Shown: positions 22,069 through 30,890 of the stretch, in pieces
Layout of the letters: each line of letters opens with the position of its first letter
Position numbering within the stretch: the stretch's first letter is position 1
From: G963422595 sp963422595
GTDB lineage: Bacteria > Pseudomonadota > Gammaproteobacteria > UBA4575
NCBI GenBank assembly: GCA_963422595.1
Contig: OY730298.1
Span: 62,001 to 126,000 of the forward strand
DNA length: 64,000 nucleotides
Direction: 5' to 3'
Notes under the pieces: generated by a model
Database searches by the model: none
What the model was told of the DNA's origin: nothing
What the model saw: the letters and a program-made list of their open reading frames with translations, nothing else
Position numbers and translations under genes: made by a program

Positions 22069-22944
22069 TCAGTGGGCCGTCAGCAGGGTGGCAGCTGTTA
22101 CTACGTTTTGCATCAGCATCGCTACTGTCATTGGCCCCACTCCCCCCGGCACCGGGGTAATTTGCGATGCGACATTGCGCACCGTGTCGAGGTCAACGTC
22201 ACCCACTACGCGACGCCTGCCATTTTCTGTAATGCTGTTGATTCCCACGTCTATCACTACCGCCGCCGGCTTTACCAGGTCCGCAGTGATAAACCGCGCA
22301 CGCCCGATGGCCGCGACTAAAACGTCCGCTTGCCGGGTATGCCGTTTAATATTTTGTGTCCTGGAGTGACACACGGTAACGGTGGCATTCGCGCGAGCGC
22401 ACTTTTGAAGGAGCAGGTTCATCAACGGCTTGCCGACAATGTTGCTGCGCCCCACTATCACGACATGTTTGCCGCATACGTGGACGCCACTTCGGTCTAT
22501 TAATTCCATTACGCCACATGGTGTACAGGGTCTTAACCCGTCAACACCAGTGACCAGACAACCGACGTTGAAGGGATGAAAACCATCCACGTCTTTGGCC
22601 GGCGCGATGGCTTCTATTATTTTGTTTTTGTCGATATGCGCAGGCAATGGCAACTGTACCAGTATGCCGTGCACGCCGGGGTGCAGGTTTAATCGGTTGA
22701 TCAAGTCGAGTAGCGCAGCTTCGGTGACGTTGCTAACAAGCCTGTGTTCTATCGCGCGAATTCCAACTTGCCGGCTGGCTTTATGTTTGGCATTTACATA
22801 GGTGCGTGAAGCGGCGTTATCGCCAATTAAAATAACCGCCAGACAGGGTCGTATACCCTGGCTCAGCAGGGCGTTCACTTCAAGTGTAATTTCTGCCCTT
22901 ATGCGGGCGGCAATTGTTTTGCCATCGATTAGTGTTGCCGCCAT
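22069..22944 (-). CDS. folD: Methylenetetrahydrofolate dehydrogenase/cyclohydrolase FolD
   Basis: Bifunctional enzyme interconverting 5,10-methylene-THF, methenyl-THF and 10-formyl-THF. Conserved motifs seen are the catalytic Tyr/Lys region ASRTYVNAKHKA, the GILVQLPLP block, and the NADP-binding VIVGRSNIVGKPLMNLLL. The ATG at 22944 gives 291 residues with a proper start (MAATLIDGKTIAARI). A longer frame to 23070 adds 42 residues without family resemblance. Confidence 0.95.
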   Translation of the reverse strand: MAATLIDGKTIAARIRAEITLEVNALLSQGIRPCLAVILIGDNAASRTYVNAKHKASRQVGIRAIEHRLVSNVTEAALLDLINRLNLHPGVHGILVQLPLPAHIDKNKIIEAIAPAKDVDGFHPFNVGCLVTGVDGLRPCTPCGVMELIDRSGVHVCGKHVVIVGRSNIVGKPLMNLLLQKCARANATVTVCHSRTQNIKRHTRQADVLVAAIGRARFITADLVKPAAVVIDVGINSITENGRRRVVGDVDLDTVRNVASQITPVPGGVGPMTVAMLMQNVVTAATLLTAH

Positions 22945-23137
22945 TGTGGTTCCATACGGGTGCGATTTGGTAGTGCATTGTATCAGGATGGAGCAATTCA
23001 GAACGGAACAGAGGTTGCTGTTGCCTGCTTTAATGTTAATTGCAGGCAGGCACGGGGCCTGTCCTATCATATTACGTATTACGCGATCGACATAATGGTG
23101 GTGGTTGCTGCAACTTGTAACAGGATTGAGGATTTAA

Positions 23138-23213
23138 TGGTGGCCAGGGGCGGAATCGAACCACCGACACGAGGATTTTCAGTCCACTGCTCTACCGACT
23201 GAGCTACCTGGCC
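23138..23213 (-). tRNA. tRNA-Phe (GAA)
   Basis: 76 bases with encoded CCA. The minus strand begins GGCCAGGTAGCTCAGTCGG, the anticodon loop is CTGAAAA (anticodon GAA), and the T loop is GTTCGATTC. Confidence 0.98.
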
Positions 23214-23291
23214 AAAATCTGGGAATGGGTTGGAGCACGCTATTAAAGGGGCCTGTGAATAAGGAGTCAACAGGTGTTCTGTAATGGCTGC

Positions 23292-23567
23292 TCAATTAGC
23301 GTTAGGATCAACAAATTCTTTTGGCGCGGCGGAACCTTCACCAAAAAAGAATTTTTCCATTTCCTCTTCCAGGAATTTGCGTGCTTTTGGGTCTACCGGG
23401 GTGAGTCGATATTCGTTCATTAACATGGTTTGATGACCAACCCACTGCTGCCAACCCTGTTTTGAAACACGGTCGTAAATTTTCTGTCCCAGTTCCCCAG
23501 GATAGGGCATGTATTCAAGCCCTTCCGCTTCTTTACCGAGTTTTATACATTGCACCATGCGCGTCAT
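23292..23567 (-). CDS. yggX: Fe(2+)-trafficking protein YggX
   Basis: Small cytoplasmic protein linked to iron handling and oxidative protection of Fe-S proteins. The N-terminal VQCIKLGKEAEGL keeps the conserved Cys, and YPGELGQKIYDRVSK and W-Q-x-W are family landmarks. It has 91 residues. Its ATG overlaps the mutY stop by 4 bases, the same mutY-yggX pair found in E. coli. Confidence 0.95.
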   Translation of the reverse strand: MTRMVQCIKLGKEAEGLEYMPYPGELGQKIYDRVSKQGWQQWVGHQTMLMNEYRLTPVDPKARKFLEEEMEKFFFGEGSAAPKEFVDPNAN

Positions 23568-24646
23568 GCGAGTATTCCTTTTTTGTGTTGCGTTACTTGC
23601 TGTAAAATATTTTTGATTGGGGCCGCCAAGCCTATTTTCTGCCCCGGTTTTTGTATCGGGTATTTATACCAAACTCCAATACCGTGTTCCATTATACCAT
23701 TGGGTTTTTTATTTACCTGGATCAGTTGGGGATACATGCGCAACCGAAAGTGGGAGAAAGTGTGCGTGACCGCAGGCAATGCGGTAGCTTTTGAGAAATT
23801 TATCTGCCAGGTTTTTTGCAGCCATTTTTCCATGCCGGAGGCATCTGTAAATTCAGGGAAGCTATATAAACCACCCCAAATTCCCGCGGGTGGACGTTTT
23901 TCTAACCACACTGCTGCGTCACGGTTTTGTACGAGGGCAACCAGTACTTCGCGCTGCGGTAAACGCCGCGTCGGCTTTGGAGTTGGCAATTGGTGCTGGC
24001 GGCGTTGTCTGTAGGCAGTGCAGTTGGTGTTGAGCGGACAGATTAAACAGCCTGGGTTGGCAGGCGTGCATATAGTGGCGCCCAGGTCCATCATGGCTTG
24101 CGTGTAGGCCGCGACCTGTGCCGTTGGCAATAAGGCTTCGGCATGCTGCCAGAGTTGCGCTTCGACGCGACTATCACCAGGCCAACCTGCTATGGCAAAG
24201 TATCGGGTCAAAATCCGCTTTACGTTGCCGTCCAGGATGGCGTGTGGTTGCTGAAAACTGAATGCCAGAATTGCCGCCGCCGTGGAGCGCCCCACGCCGG
24301 GCAGTGCCAGTACTTCATTAAACGTGGCAGGAAATTTTCCGGCATGACGTGTACAGATATGCCGGGCGGCCTGATGTAAGTTACGCGCGCGCGCGTAGTA
24401 ACCCAAACCGGTCCAATGATGCAGTACTTCATCTGTTGACGCCGCGGCAAGCTGCCGAACGTCGGGGAAACGGTACATAAATTCTTCGTAGTAGGGAATC
24501 ACGGTCTCCACGCGCGTTTGCTGCAACATGATTTCTGCAACCCAGATATTGTAGGCATTACGATTACGTTGCCAGGGCAAATGTTTGCGGCCATGTTGAT
24601 GAAACCAGGTTAAAACTTTATGGCTAAACGTATTCTGCATGGCCAT
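23564..24646 (-). CDS. mutY: A/G-specific adenine glycosylase MutY
   Basis: Removes adenine mispaired with 8-oxoguanine. The helix-hairpin-helix (LPGVGRSTAAAIL, about 115-127) precedes catalytic Asp139 (ILDGNVKR). Glu38 lies in EIMLQQTRVETV. The 4Fe-4S ligands are C193, C200, C203 and C209, with 6-2-5 spacing. The C-terminal NUDIX-like domain (about 230-355) reads 8-oxoG. The 360 residues are full length. It is translationally coupled to yggX. Confidence 0.97.
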   Translation of the reverse strand: MAMQNTFSHKVLTWFHQHGRKHLPWQRNRNAYNIWVAEIMLQQTRVETVIPYYEEFMYRFPDVRQLAAASTDEVLHHWTGLGYYARARNLHQAARHICTRHAGKFPATFNEVLALPGVGRSTAAAILAFSFQQPHAILDGNVKRILTRYFAIAGWPGDSRVEAQLWQHAEALLPTAQVAAYTQAMMDLGATICTPANPGCLICPLNTNCTAYRQRRQHQLPTPKPTRRLPQREVLVALVQNRDAAVWLEKRPPAGIWGGLYSFPEFTDASGMEKWLQKTWQINFSKATALPAVTHTFSHFRLRMYPQLIQVNKKPNGIMEHGIGVWYKYPIQKPGQKIGLAAPIKNILQQVTQHKKGILA

Positions 24647-24723
24647 GTTGCCGCCATAGTGGGGGTATTCGTGTAACCGCTTTTAACCCCTGCGCATGAA
24701 GTTTTTGGGGATTATATACCAGG

Positions 24724-25140
24724 TTACCTAACCTCTTGCGGATCAAGAGGCTGCACCGATTCAGGCTGAGCCGGTTTCTGGAAGTCCGTTTGATTATAGG
24801 ACATGATCGGCTCATGCCCCGCCTCCTGGATCGCGGCTTTCTGCTCATCCGCCGAGCGCCCGTAAATTCCGCGCAGGAGCCGTTCATCGTCGGTGACCCA
24901 GAACGTGTTTCGCTGTTCTTGCCAACCCAAAATCTCCAATCCATCCTTGAATAAAGCATTCATGCCCGGCGGCGAATAGAGCATCCGCCCCGGTATTGTC
25001 TTTTCTTTTGAGACTTTGGTCTTGCAGGAGAGTGTATCTATTCCCGCGATCACGCACTGGATTTCTCGCCATAACGCGGGTTTGTGAACGATCAGGTATT
25101 CCTCGCCGTTCAGGTGAGAGTATTTCGCGCCAATCTGCAT
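24724..25140 (-). pseudogene. Truncated BglII/BstYI-type restriction endonuclease
   Basis: The first about 112 residues match the N-terminal half of the BglII/BstYI family: KYSHLNGEEYLIVHKP, CKTKVSKEKT, GRMLYSP and ending SYNQTDF. In the family this last motif continues into the catalytic core (xVAxEVQFGKY), but here it runs into an unrelated Pro/Gln-rich tail of about 18 residues. The core, with its Glu and Gln metal ligands, is missing, so the product cannot cut. The ATG overlaps an upstream stop (TGATG), the normal coupling to a methylase. Upstream, two out-of-step frames read DIADGEPYSSDGEAY and YDPALPNGGH, perhaps the last residues of that lost methylase. The locus sits between mutY and moaC. 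Confidence 0.75.
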
Positions 25141-25290
25141 CAATGCCCACCATTCGGAAGCGCGGGATCATAGATAGGCTTCCCCATCGGACGAGTAAGG
25201 TTCGCCATCCGCAATGTCTTCGGTAGTCAAATTGAATCGCAATCAATCAACGGCATATATTGTAAATAAGTTGGCACCGATTTGGTGTTT

Positions 25291-25785
25291 TCATGCTGGT
25301 TTAGTATTTTTATTGCGTTCCCAGGTGCCCGATTTGCCACCAGTTTTCTTTAGTAATCCGATATCCTGTAGGGTCATGCCTCGGTCAACGGCTTTGCACA
25401 TGTCGTAAATTGTCAGTAACGCTATCTGCACCGCCGTAATGGCCTCTATTTCCACACCGGTCGGGCCTCGGGTTTCGACCGTGGCGGAGCAGTACACAGC
25501 GGCCGGGGCCGGTTCGATGATAAATTTAATCTCTATCGCGGTCAGGGACAAAGGATGACATAAAGGTACTAATTCAGCCGCTTTTTTGGCCGCCATGATG
25601 CCCGCTATCCTGGCGATACCCAGCACGTCGCCTTTTTTATGCCCGCCAGTTTGAATCAGCCGCAGGGTTTGGGGCTGCATGCGTATGCGCCCATCCGCGA
25701 TGGCCACGCGGTGGCTGACGGGTTTTCCTCCCACGTCGACCACGTGGGCTTCACCAGCCTGATTGAAATGTGTAATTTTATTCAT
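25291..25785 (-). CDS. moaC: Cyclic pyranopterin monophosphate synthase MoaC
   Basis: Second step of molybdenum cofactor synthesis, making cPMP from 3',8-cyclo-GTP. Family signatures are VDVGGKPVSHRVAIA near the start, KKGDVLGIARIAGIMAAK, LCHPLSLT, and the C-terminal VETRGPTGVEIEAITAVQIALLTIYDMCKAVD. The 164 residues are full length. It diverges from moaD; moaA and moaE are not in the window. Confidence 0.95.
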   Translation of the reverse strand: MNKITHFNQAGEAHVVDVGGKPVSHRVAIADGRIRMQPQTLRLIQTGGHKKGDVLGIARIAGIMAAKKAAELVPLCHPLSLTAIEIKFIIEPAPAAVYCSATVETRGPTGVEIEAITAVQIALLTIYDMCKAVDRGMTLQDIGLLKKTGGKSGTWERNKNTKPA

Positions 25786-25840
25786 TATATCTGATAAGGG
25801 ACAATTTACCTTGCTTACGGGGTCATTATACCTGACAAGG

Positions 25841-25880
25841 TAATTTCGGACAGGTGCAGCAGCCGGTCCCTACGAGGTCA
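25841..25880. repeat. Dispersed repeat, fragment related to 38583
   Basis: Begins TAATTTCGGACAGG and continues to GCCGGTCCCTAC; the copy at 38583-38612 has the same start and GCCGGTACCTAC. Just before it TTACCTTG (25806-25813) and CAAGGTAA (25836-25843) form an 8-bp inverted repeat in the moaC leader. Confidence 0.45.
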
Positions 25881-25999
25881 ATAGGTAAATTAAGTGTGCG
25901 CGCATGGATGGGCAGGACCGGAAGAATGGTCGTTGTTGCCTACTATGCTAATTCAGGACAAAATAGTATCATGTAGTTTTGGAGGTCATTAGGTAAAGG

Positions 26000-26233
26000 A
26001 TGCCCGTAAACGTGAGGTATTTTGCCAGTCTGCGTGAGGCCATCGGACGCTCTGATGACCAGGTGGCCGTTACGGAGGGGATGACTGTGGCACAGGTGTG
26101 GCAACAGGCTACCCATAATATGGAGCAGCCACAACACTTGTTGGTGGCTGTCAATCAGGAGTATGCCAGCTTTGGTAAAGAGGTACAGGACGGCGATGAA
26201 GTTGCGTTTTTCCCTCCAGTCACTGGCGGTTGA
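26000..26233 (+). CDS. moaD: Molybdopterin synthase sulfur carrier subunit MoaD
   Basis: Ubiquitin-like 77-residue protein carrying sulfur as a C-terminal thiocarboxylate for molybdopterin synthase. It ends FFPPVTGG, the required Gly-Gly. The start MPVNVRYFASLREAIG is typical of MoaD rather than ThiS. A GGAGG sits about 16 bases before the ATG. It diverges from moaC; its partner moaE is not seen nearby. Confidence 0.9.
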   Translation: MPVNVRYFASLREAIGRSDDQVAVTEGMTVAQVWQQATHNMEQPQHLLVAVNQEYASFGKEVQDGDEVAFFPPVTGG

Positions 26234-26333
26234 AAAATAATTCTGCCATTGGGTTCTGCCCCTGCTGTCGCCACTGGCAGTGAAAAATCATGCTGCTATT
26301 GCTTACTTCGCCGTGATGCCATGCCATAGATGG

Positions 26334-26422
26334 GCGAATACGGAGGTTCGCCACGCCGGGATAACCCCACGTGGTGGTCTTTTATTCGGATCGGCGCGAG
26401 GGGCCGTGCCCTGCAAGTGTAA
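26334..26422. repeat. Dispersed hairpin repeat, degenerate copy
   Basis: Contains GGGCGAATACGGAGGTTCGCC and, further on, a GGGGCCGTGCCC hairpin, both resembling parts of the copies at 28510 and 38583. It fills the 3' gap between convergent moaD and the HtrA protease gene. Confidence 0.4.
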
Positions 26423-26439
26423 TGATTACCGTACAGTGA

Positions 26440-27804
26440 TTACTGAATCAGGATAAACAGGCCGCGCCTCTGACGTTGTATATTTAGTAATAATGCACCG
26501 GGGTTGCTGTTGATTGCGACCTGCATATCGCGAATGGTTTTCACGCGCCGCTTGTTTACGCTGGTAATAATGTCGCCGCGCCGCAATCCCGCAGCGGCGG
26601 CATTGCCAGCGACGCGGATAACTTGTATGCCAGCGGTGCTGCCACGGCTGGTGTCTGCTACAGTTTCCCGAAGTTCTGCTCCGGCCAGTTTGTTGCTAAG
26701 CGATTTGCCTCTGGCACTGTTAACCACTGGCTCCTGAAGCATGGCGGTGAGTGCGTGTGGATTGCCATTACGCAATACCTTGAGCCGAACGCGACTACCG
26801 ATGCGCAACAGACCAACTTCATTACGCACTTGCGCCGAATTTTCGACCTCGCGACCGTTGATGGCAATGATGATGTCTCCTACCCGAATGCCGGCCTTAT
26901 GCGCAGCAGAACCAGTCTCTACGCGCGCTACTATAACTCCCTGGTTGCGTGAGGCCGCAAACGCCTGCGCCAGTTCCGGGGTTAAGTCTTGCGCCGTAAA
27001 CCCGAGTCGCCCGCGCCGCACTTCGCCATGTTCTATCAGCTGCGTGGTGATCAATTTGGCCATGTTTACGGGAATTGCGAAACCAATGCCGATATTGCCG
27101 CCACTGGGGCCATAGATGGCGGTGTTGATGCCGATCAGTTCACCGCGTAGATTAACTAAAGCACCCCCCGAGTTTCCAGGGTTGATGGAGGCGTCGGTTT
27201 GAATAAAGTCTTCATAGGACTCGATGCCGAGACCGCTGCGCCCCAGCGCGCTGACAATGCCCGAGGTTACGGTTTGCCCTAAACCAAATGGGTTGCCAAC
27301 TGCGACGACAAAATCACCCTGGCGTAAATGGTCGGAGTTACCCAGTGGAATTTCGGTTAGCCGCGACGCCTCAATTTTAATTACGGCAATGTCAGCGCCG
27401 GGGTCTTTGCCAATCACTTCGGCATTAAATTGTTGCCCGTCTGCTAACGTTACGACGATGTCTTCGGCTTTGTCAATTACGTGTGAGTTAGTCAGGATGT
27501 AGCCATCCTGCGCGTCAATGATGACGCCCGACCCAAGCCCTTTGGTGCGTCTTTCGCGTTTGCGTTCGGGCATATCAAAAAAACGCCGAAAGAATGGATC
27601 ATCGAAAAATGGGTCGCGCACTACGACTTTCCCGGTGGTGGATATATTGACTACGGCAGGCGTGGTCTTTTCCAGCATTGGCGCCAGACTGGGCAATGGC
27701 TGCCCAGCAACGCTGACAGGCAGAGTTGCCGAGGCCGAGGCCGCAATAGCCACCAGGCAGACTGGTATCATAAGACGTATCATTTTTTGCATTGTCGTCG
27801 GCAT
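26440..27804 (-). CDS. Periplasmic Do-type serine protease (DegP/MucD family)
   Basis: HtrA protease and chaperone that degrades misfolded envelope proteins. A signal peptide covers about residues 1-27 (ends ASASA). The catalytic triad is H108 (LTNSHVID), D138 (GADIAVIKI) and S212 (GNSGGALV). Two PDZ domains follow (about 265-355 and 375-450). The 454 residues with two PDZ domains fit DegP/DegQ/MucD rather than DegS. An Hsp20 gene with a heat-shock promoter lies 118 bases upstream on the same strand, so the two may share a stress response. Confidence 0.93.
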   Translation of the reverse strand: MPTTMQKMIRLMIPVCLVAIAASASATLPVSVAGQPLPSLAPMLEKTTPAVVNISTTGKVVVRDPFFDDPFFRRFFDMPERKRERRTKGLGSGVIIDAQDGYILTNSHVIDKAEDIVVTLADGQQFNAEVIGKDPGADIAVIKIEASRLTEIPLGNSDHLRQGDFVVAVGNPFGLGQTVTSGIVSALGRSGLGIESYEDFIQTDASINPGNSGGALVNLRGELIGINTAIYGPSGGNIGIGFAIPVNMAKLITTQLIEHGEVRRGRLGFTAQDLTPELAQAFAASRNQGVIVARVETGSAAHKAGIRVGDIIIAINGREVENSAQVRNEVGLLRIGSRVRLKVLRNGNPHALTAMLQEPVVNSARGKSLSNKLAGAELRETVADTSRGSTAGIQVIRVAGNAAAAGLRRGDIITSVNKRRVKTIRDMQVAINSNPGALLLNIQRQRRGLFILIQ

Positions 27805-27922
27805 GAATATGTGTTGGTATTGGTTGTGTATTTAAGGGCCGCCAATGGTAAATCAGCAGCACCGCGGCTTACCGCGGTGCCACTGCCTGCTTACAGATTA
27901 TCAGGCCAGGCCTGATAACGGT

Positions 27923-28357
27923 CTATTCCACGACTGCTATTTTTTTGGGCAGCGCCTTTGCCCTTTTGGGAATATGCAGTCTTAATACGCCACGTTCGGT
28001 GGTTGCGGAAATACTTTCCACGTCCGCGGCACTCGGCAACGTAAAGCGTCGGCAGAAACTTCCATGCACACGTTCGTTCCTGGTGTAACCTTTGCCTGCA
28101 TCGTTACGTTCCGATGCGCGCGTTCCTGTAATCGTCAACACGCTGCCCTCTAAAGAGATGTCAATATCCTGTGGGATTACGCCCGGCAGGTCTGCCACTA
28201 CTTCATAGGCGTCCTGCGCTTCTTTAACGTCCACGCGCGGCATCCAATCAGTAACGGTGTCTGTATGGCCGGCGCCAGCGTCACTAAAAATGCGTTCTAC
28301 GCCGCCACGAAATTCACGCATTATATCCCATGGGTCATTATATATTCTGGCCAGCAT
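27923..28357 (-). CDS. Small heat shock protein (Hsp20/alpha-crystallin)
   Basis: ATP-independent chaperone that holds unfolding proteins. The alpha-crystallin domain spans about residues 40-135 (DVKEAQDAYEVVADLPGV to ERGVLRLHIPKR). The C-terminal I-x-I/V anchor motif is weak. The 144 residues fit the family. A strong ribosome-binding site (AAGGAGG) lies just before the ATG, and a sigma-32-like promoter lies at 28404-28428. It is probably induced by heat. Confidence 0.93.
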   Translation of the reverse strand: MLARIYNDPWDIMREFRGGVERIFSDAGAGHTDTVTDWMPRVDVKEAQDAYEVVADLPGVIPQDIDISLEGSVLTITGTRASERNDAGKGYTRNERVHGSFCRRFTLPSAADVESISATTERGVLRLHIPKRAKALPKKIAVVE

Positions 28358-28403
28358 TTGTTACCTCCTTACTATGTAATAAAAATGTTTGTATAGCCAG
28401 AGG

Positions 28404-28428
28404 TAGGGGCAAAACAGGATTTTTCAAG
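28404..28428 (-). promoter_or_regulatory. Sigma-32-like heat-shock promoter
   Basis: On the minus strand CTTGAA (28423-28428) and CCCCTA (28404-28409) are 13 bases apart, close to the sigma-32 consensus CTTGAA-N11-15-CCCCAT. It ends about 47 bases upstream of the Hsp20 start codon. Confidence 0.7.
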
Positions 28429-28509
28429 GTTTAACCGAAAAAAATTCCTTAAACAGGATGGGCAGGATAGTTAAGAATTAGGAATGTAGAAAGAAAGAAT
28501 GTGAACGTG

Positions 28510-28600
28510 GATGTACAGGATATTCAGGATAATACGTAATACATTATTCAGTACCGGCACGGGGCCGGTGCCCACAATGGCGAACACCGGGGCTCGCCCT
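28510..28600. repeat. Dispersed hairpin repeat (REP-like), copy 2
   Basis: Same block order as 17681-17750: GATGTACAGG, AATACGTAAT, TTATTCAGTACCGGCAC, then a GGCAC/GTGCC hairpin. It abuts the stop codon of the asparaginase-like gene and may act in 3' end formation. Confidence 0.6.
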
Positions 28601-29109
28601 TACTTAACTTCAAATTGCGCGGCGGCGCGGTTTTTTTGCACCGCGTCCGCAGTAAAAACCTGTCCGTGCATGGCAAGGTATACGCCGGCCGGCAGGTGTT
28701 GGACGACGGCGATGGCGTAGCCTATATTAAACACTGCGTCTGTATGGCGAAACCTGGCGGGCTGCATGGCGCCGGTTAACACGATGGTTTTGCCTTTGAT
28801 TTTTTGCAACCGCCGGGCGGTGGCTATCATGGTGTCGGTGCCGTGAGTGATCAGGATGTGCGCGCAGCTGTCCGCCTGTACTTGAGTAAAAATATGCTGC
28901 CTGTCTGCATCGGTAATTTCCAGGCTGTCCTTTTTAAGGATAGATTCTATGGCGTATGGAAATTTGGCGAGCGCCTCTGCAAGGATATTGGGGATTACCG
29001 GATCACCAATCTGATATTGGCTTAGCGCATCAAAGTATATCTTGTCAATAGTGCCGCCGGTACAAAATATTTTGACGCGATGCTGGCGTGAACGTGGGTC
29101 GGCAGACAT
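28600..29109 (-). CDS. Single-domain asparaginase-like protein
   Basis: Resembles only the N-terminal domain of L-asparaginase. Threonine motif TGGTID (about residues 18-23) and THGTDTM (near 89-95) supply the residues that form the catalytic site in full-length enzymes. At 169 residues it is half the usual length (about 330), lacking the C-terminal domain. Such short forms occur as a separate family in proteobacteria, so it may be natural rather than broken. Its substrate is unknown. It lies 28 bases downstream of yicC. Confidence 0.8.
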   Translation of the reverse strand: MSADPRSRQHRVKIFCTGGTIDKIYFDALSQYQIGDPVIPNILAEALAKFPYAIESILKKDSLEITDADRQHIFTQVQADSCAHILITHGTDTMIATARRLQKIKGKTIVLTGAMQPARFRHTDAVFNIGYAIAVVQHLPAGVYLAMHGQVFTADAVQKNRAAAQFEVK

Positions 29110-29137
29110 AGAAAACGGCCTTTAATTGTGCGTGGCA

Positions 29138-30004
29138 CTATTCGACATTTTGTACTTGTTCGCGCATTTGTTCAATTAAAACTTTCAGGTCAATAGCTGC
29201 TTGCGTGGTTTCAATATCTGCGGATTTGGAGGCTAACGTATTGGCTTCACGGTAAAATTCCTGCGCGAGGAAGTCTAAACGACGACCCGTTGGCTGCTGA
29301 CGAGTAAAAATGCAGTTCATTTCGTTAAGGTGGCTGTCTAAACGATCCAGTTCTTCGGCAACGTCGAGTTTTTGCGCCAGATATACCAGTTCTTGTTCTA
29401 AACGATTTTGGTCTGCTTCCAGGTGTAGTTGTGCTATGCATTGTTGTAATTTGTCCCTGATGGCAATTAACACTTGCGGCTGCCGGCTGCGTATTGTTTG
29501 TACGATGGCTTTGATATCCGCGCATCGTTGTCGCAGCATTCGTTCGATACGCTGCCCCTCGGCGACACGCATGGAGACGAGTTCGTGCGTGGCTTGCTTA
29601 AATAGTTGGTAACATGCAGCATGAAGATGTTGCAGGCACGTTGGAGCAGTTTGTAGCATGCCGGGCCAGGCCAGCACTTCCAGAGCCCTGGGCGCAGTAT
29701 GTTGCGGTAGTTTGCTGTGCACGTTGGCGATTTGTCGTAGTAAACTCTTCAGTAGCGGCGCATTGAGGTCAAACGCCGCGCTTTGATTGTCGGTTGGCTG
29801 ATGACGCAATACACAGTCAACTTTGCCACGCGCAAGTTTGGTTTGCAGGTGTTTACGCAGCCGTGGTTCTAACCCGCGAGCTGCTTCCGGCAGGCGGAAG
29901 TTGAGATCCAGATAACGATGGTTGACGGAGCGCAATTCCCAACTCAGGTGGCCCTGTTCGCAGGTGTCTTCGAGGCGCGCGAATGCGGTCATGCTGGATG
30001 GCAT
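29138..30004 (-). CDS. yicC: YicC-family endoribonuclease/RNA-binding protein
   Basis: YicC family, reported to act on RNA (RNase E-linked turnover of small RNAs in E. coli). Conserved features are the start MTAFARLE, LRSVNHRYLDLNFRLPE, and the C-terminal RLDFLAQEFYREANTLASKS, typical of the DUF1732 part. The ATG at 30004 gives 288 residues, as in E. coli (287); the longer frame to 30229 would overlap rph. It diverges from rph, an arrangement conserved in E. coli. Confidence 0.92.
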   Translation of the reverse strand: MPSSMTAFARLEDTCEQGHLSWELRSVNHRYLDLNFRLPEAARGLEPRLRKHLQTKLARGKVDCVLRHQPTDNQSAAFDLNAPLLKSLLRQIANVHSKLPQHTAPRALEVLAWPGMLQTAPTCLQHLHAACYQLFKQATHELVSMRVAEGQRIERMLRQRCADIKAIVQTIRSRQPQVLIAIRDKLQQCIAQLHLEADQNRLEQELVYLAQKLDVAEELDRLDSHLNEMNCIFTRQQPTGRRLDFLAQEFYREANTLASKSADIETTQAAIDLKVLIEQMREQVQNVE

Positions 30005-30145
30005 TGTCAATGTGTCCTGTTTCCACTGATGGGCTGCACTTGCGTACTGGCAGACACGTATGTGGATATAGATTTTTTGCGTATTGCGTATAATGCGGGA
30101 CTCTTTGTGAAAACACCAGATGGGTGAAGGCAGCAGCCAGTTTTT

Positions 30146-30877
30146 ATGAATTCTACAATCAACAGACCCAGCGGTCGTGGCCTGAAGCAATTGCGCGATA
30201 TTCGGTTTACCCGCAATTATACCCGGCACGCGGAAGGTTCCGTGCTCACTGAATTTGGCGATACTAAGATTATTTGTACCGCGACCCTGACAGATCAGGT
30301 GCCCAGATTCTTAAGCGGCCAGGGGCAGGGCTGGATTAGCGCCGAATATGGAATGTTGCCGCGCTCTACTAATAGTCGCATGGCACGCGAGGCAGCGCGA
30401 GGCAGACAAGGCGGCCGCACCTTGGAAATTCAGCGTTTGATTGGCCGCTCGTTACGTGCCGCACTTGATTTGCGGAAATTGGGCGAGCGTTCTATCACTA
30501 TAGATTGCGACGTCATCCAGGCCGACGGGGGCACCCGCACCGCAGCTATCTCGGGTGGCTTTGTGGCCTTGTATGACGCTGTCCGGCAGTTAAGAAACAG
30601 CGGCGCAATTACTACTGTTCCCATCGATCATTTTGTCGCCGCGGTATCTGTTGGTATGTTTCATCATACGCCGATATTGGATCTCGATTACGCCGAGGAT
30701 CGCAGCGCGCAAACCGATATGAACGTGGTCATGAACGACGCTGAGGCTTTCATTGAAATTCAGGGCACGGCGGAAAAACAGGCGTTTACGCATGCTGAAA
30801 TGATGGCGTTACTGAACCTTGCCGGCACTGGCATCAGTGAGATTATCCGACAGCAGAAGGCTGTTCTGGGTGTATAG
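30146..30877 (+). CDS. rph: Ribonuclease PH
   Basis: Phosphorolytic 3'-5' exoribonuclease that trims tRNA 3' ends. The start RPSGRGLKQLRDIRFTRNYT, the phosphate-site RGRQGGRTLEIQRLIGRSLRA and the DCDVIQADGGTRTAAI motif are diagnostic. The 243 residues are full length, unlike the frameshifted rph of E. coli K-12. It is followed 13 bases later by rdgB. Confidence 0.96.
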   Translation: MNSTINRPSGRGLKQLRDIRFTRNYTRHAEGSVLTEFGDTKIICTATLTDQVPRFLSGQGQGWISAEYGMLPRSTNSRMAREAARGRQGGRTLEIQRLIGRSLRAALDLRKLGERSITIDCDVIQADGGTRTAAISGGFVALYDAVRQLRNSGAITTVPIDHFVAAVSVGMFHHTPILDLDYAEDRSAQTDMNVVMNDAEAFIEIQGTAEKQAFTHAEMMALLNLAGTGISEIIRQQKAVLGV

Positions 30878-30890
30878 ATTGAGCGTATAA

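Noticed and set aside
24884..25246. A 120-residue open frame overlapping the BglII relic
   Set aside because: It reads the same strand in another frame and has no known motif; the BglII-like frame is clearly the real one.
25786..25999. Molybdenum-cofactor riboswitch before moaC or moaD
   Set aside because: Only a simple 8-bp inverted repeat and a dispersed repeat are visible, not the conserved Moco RNA elements.
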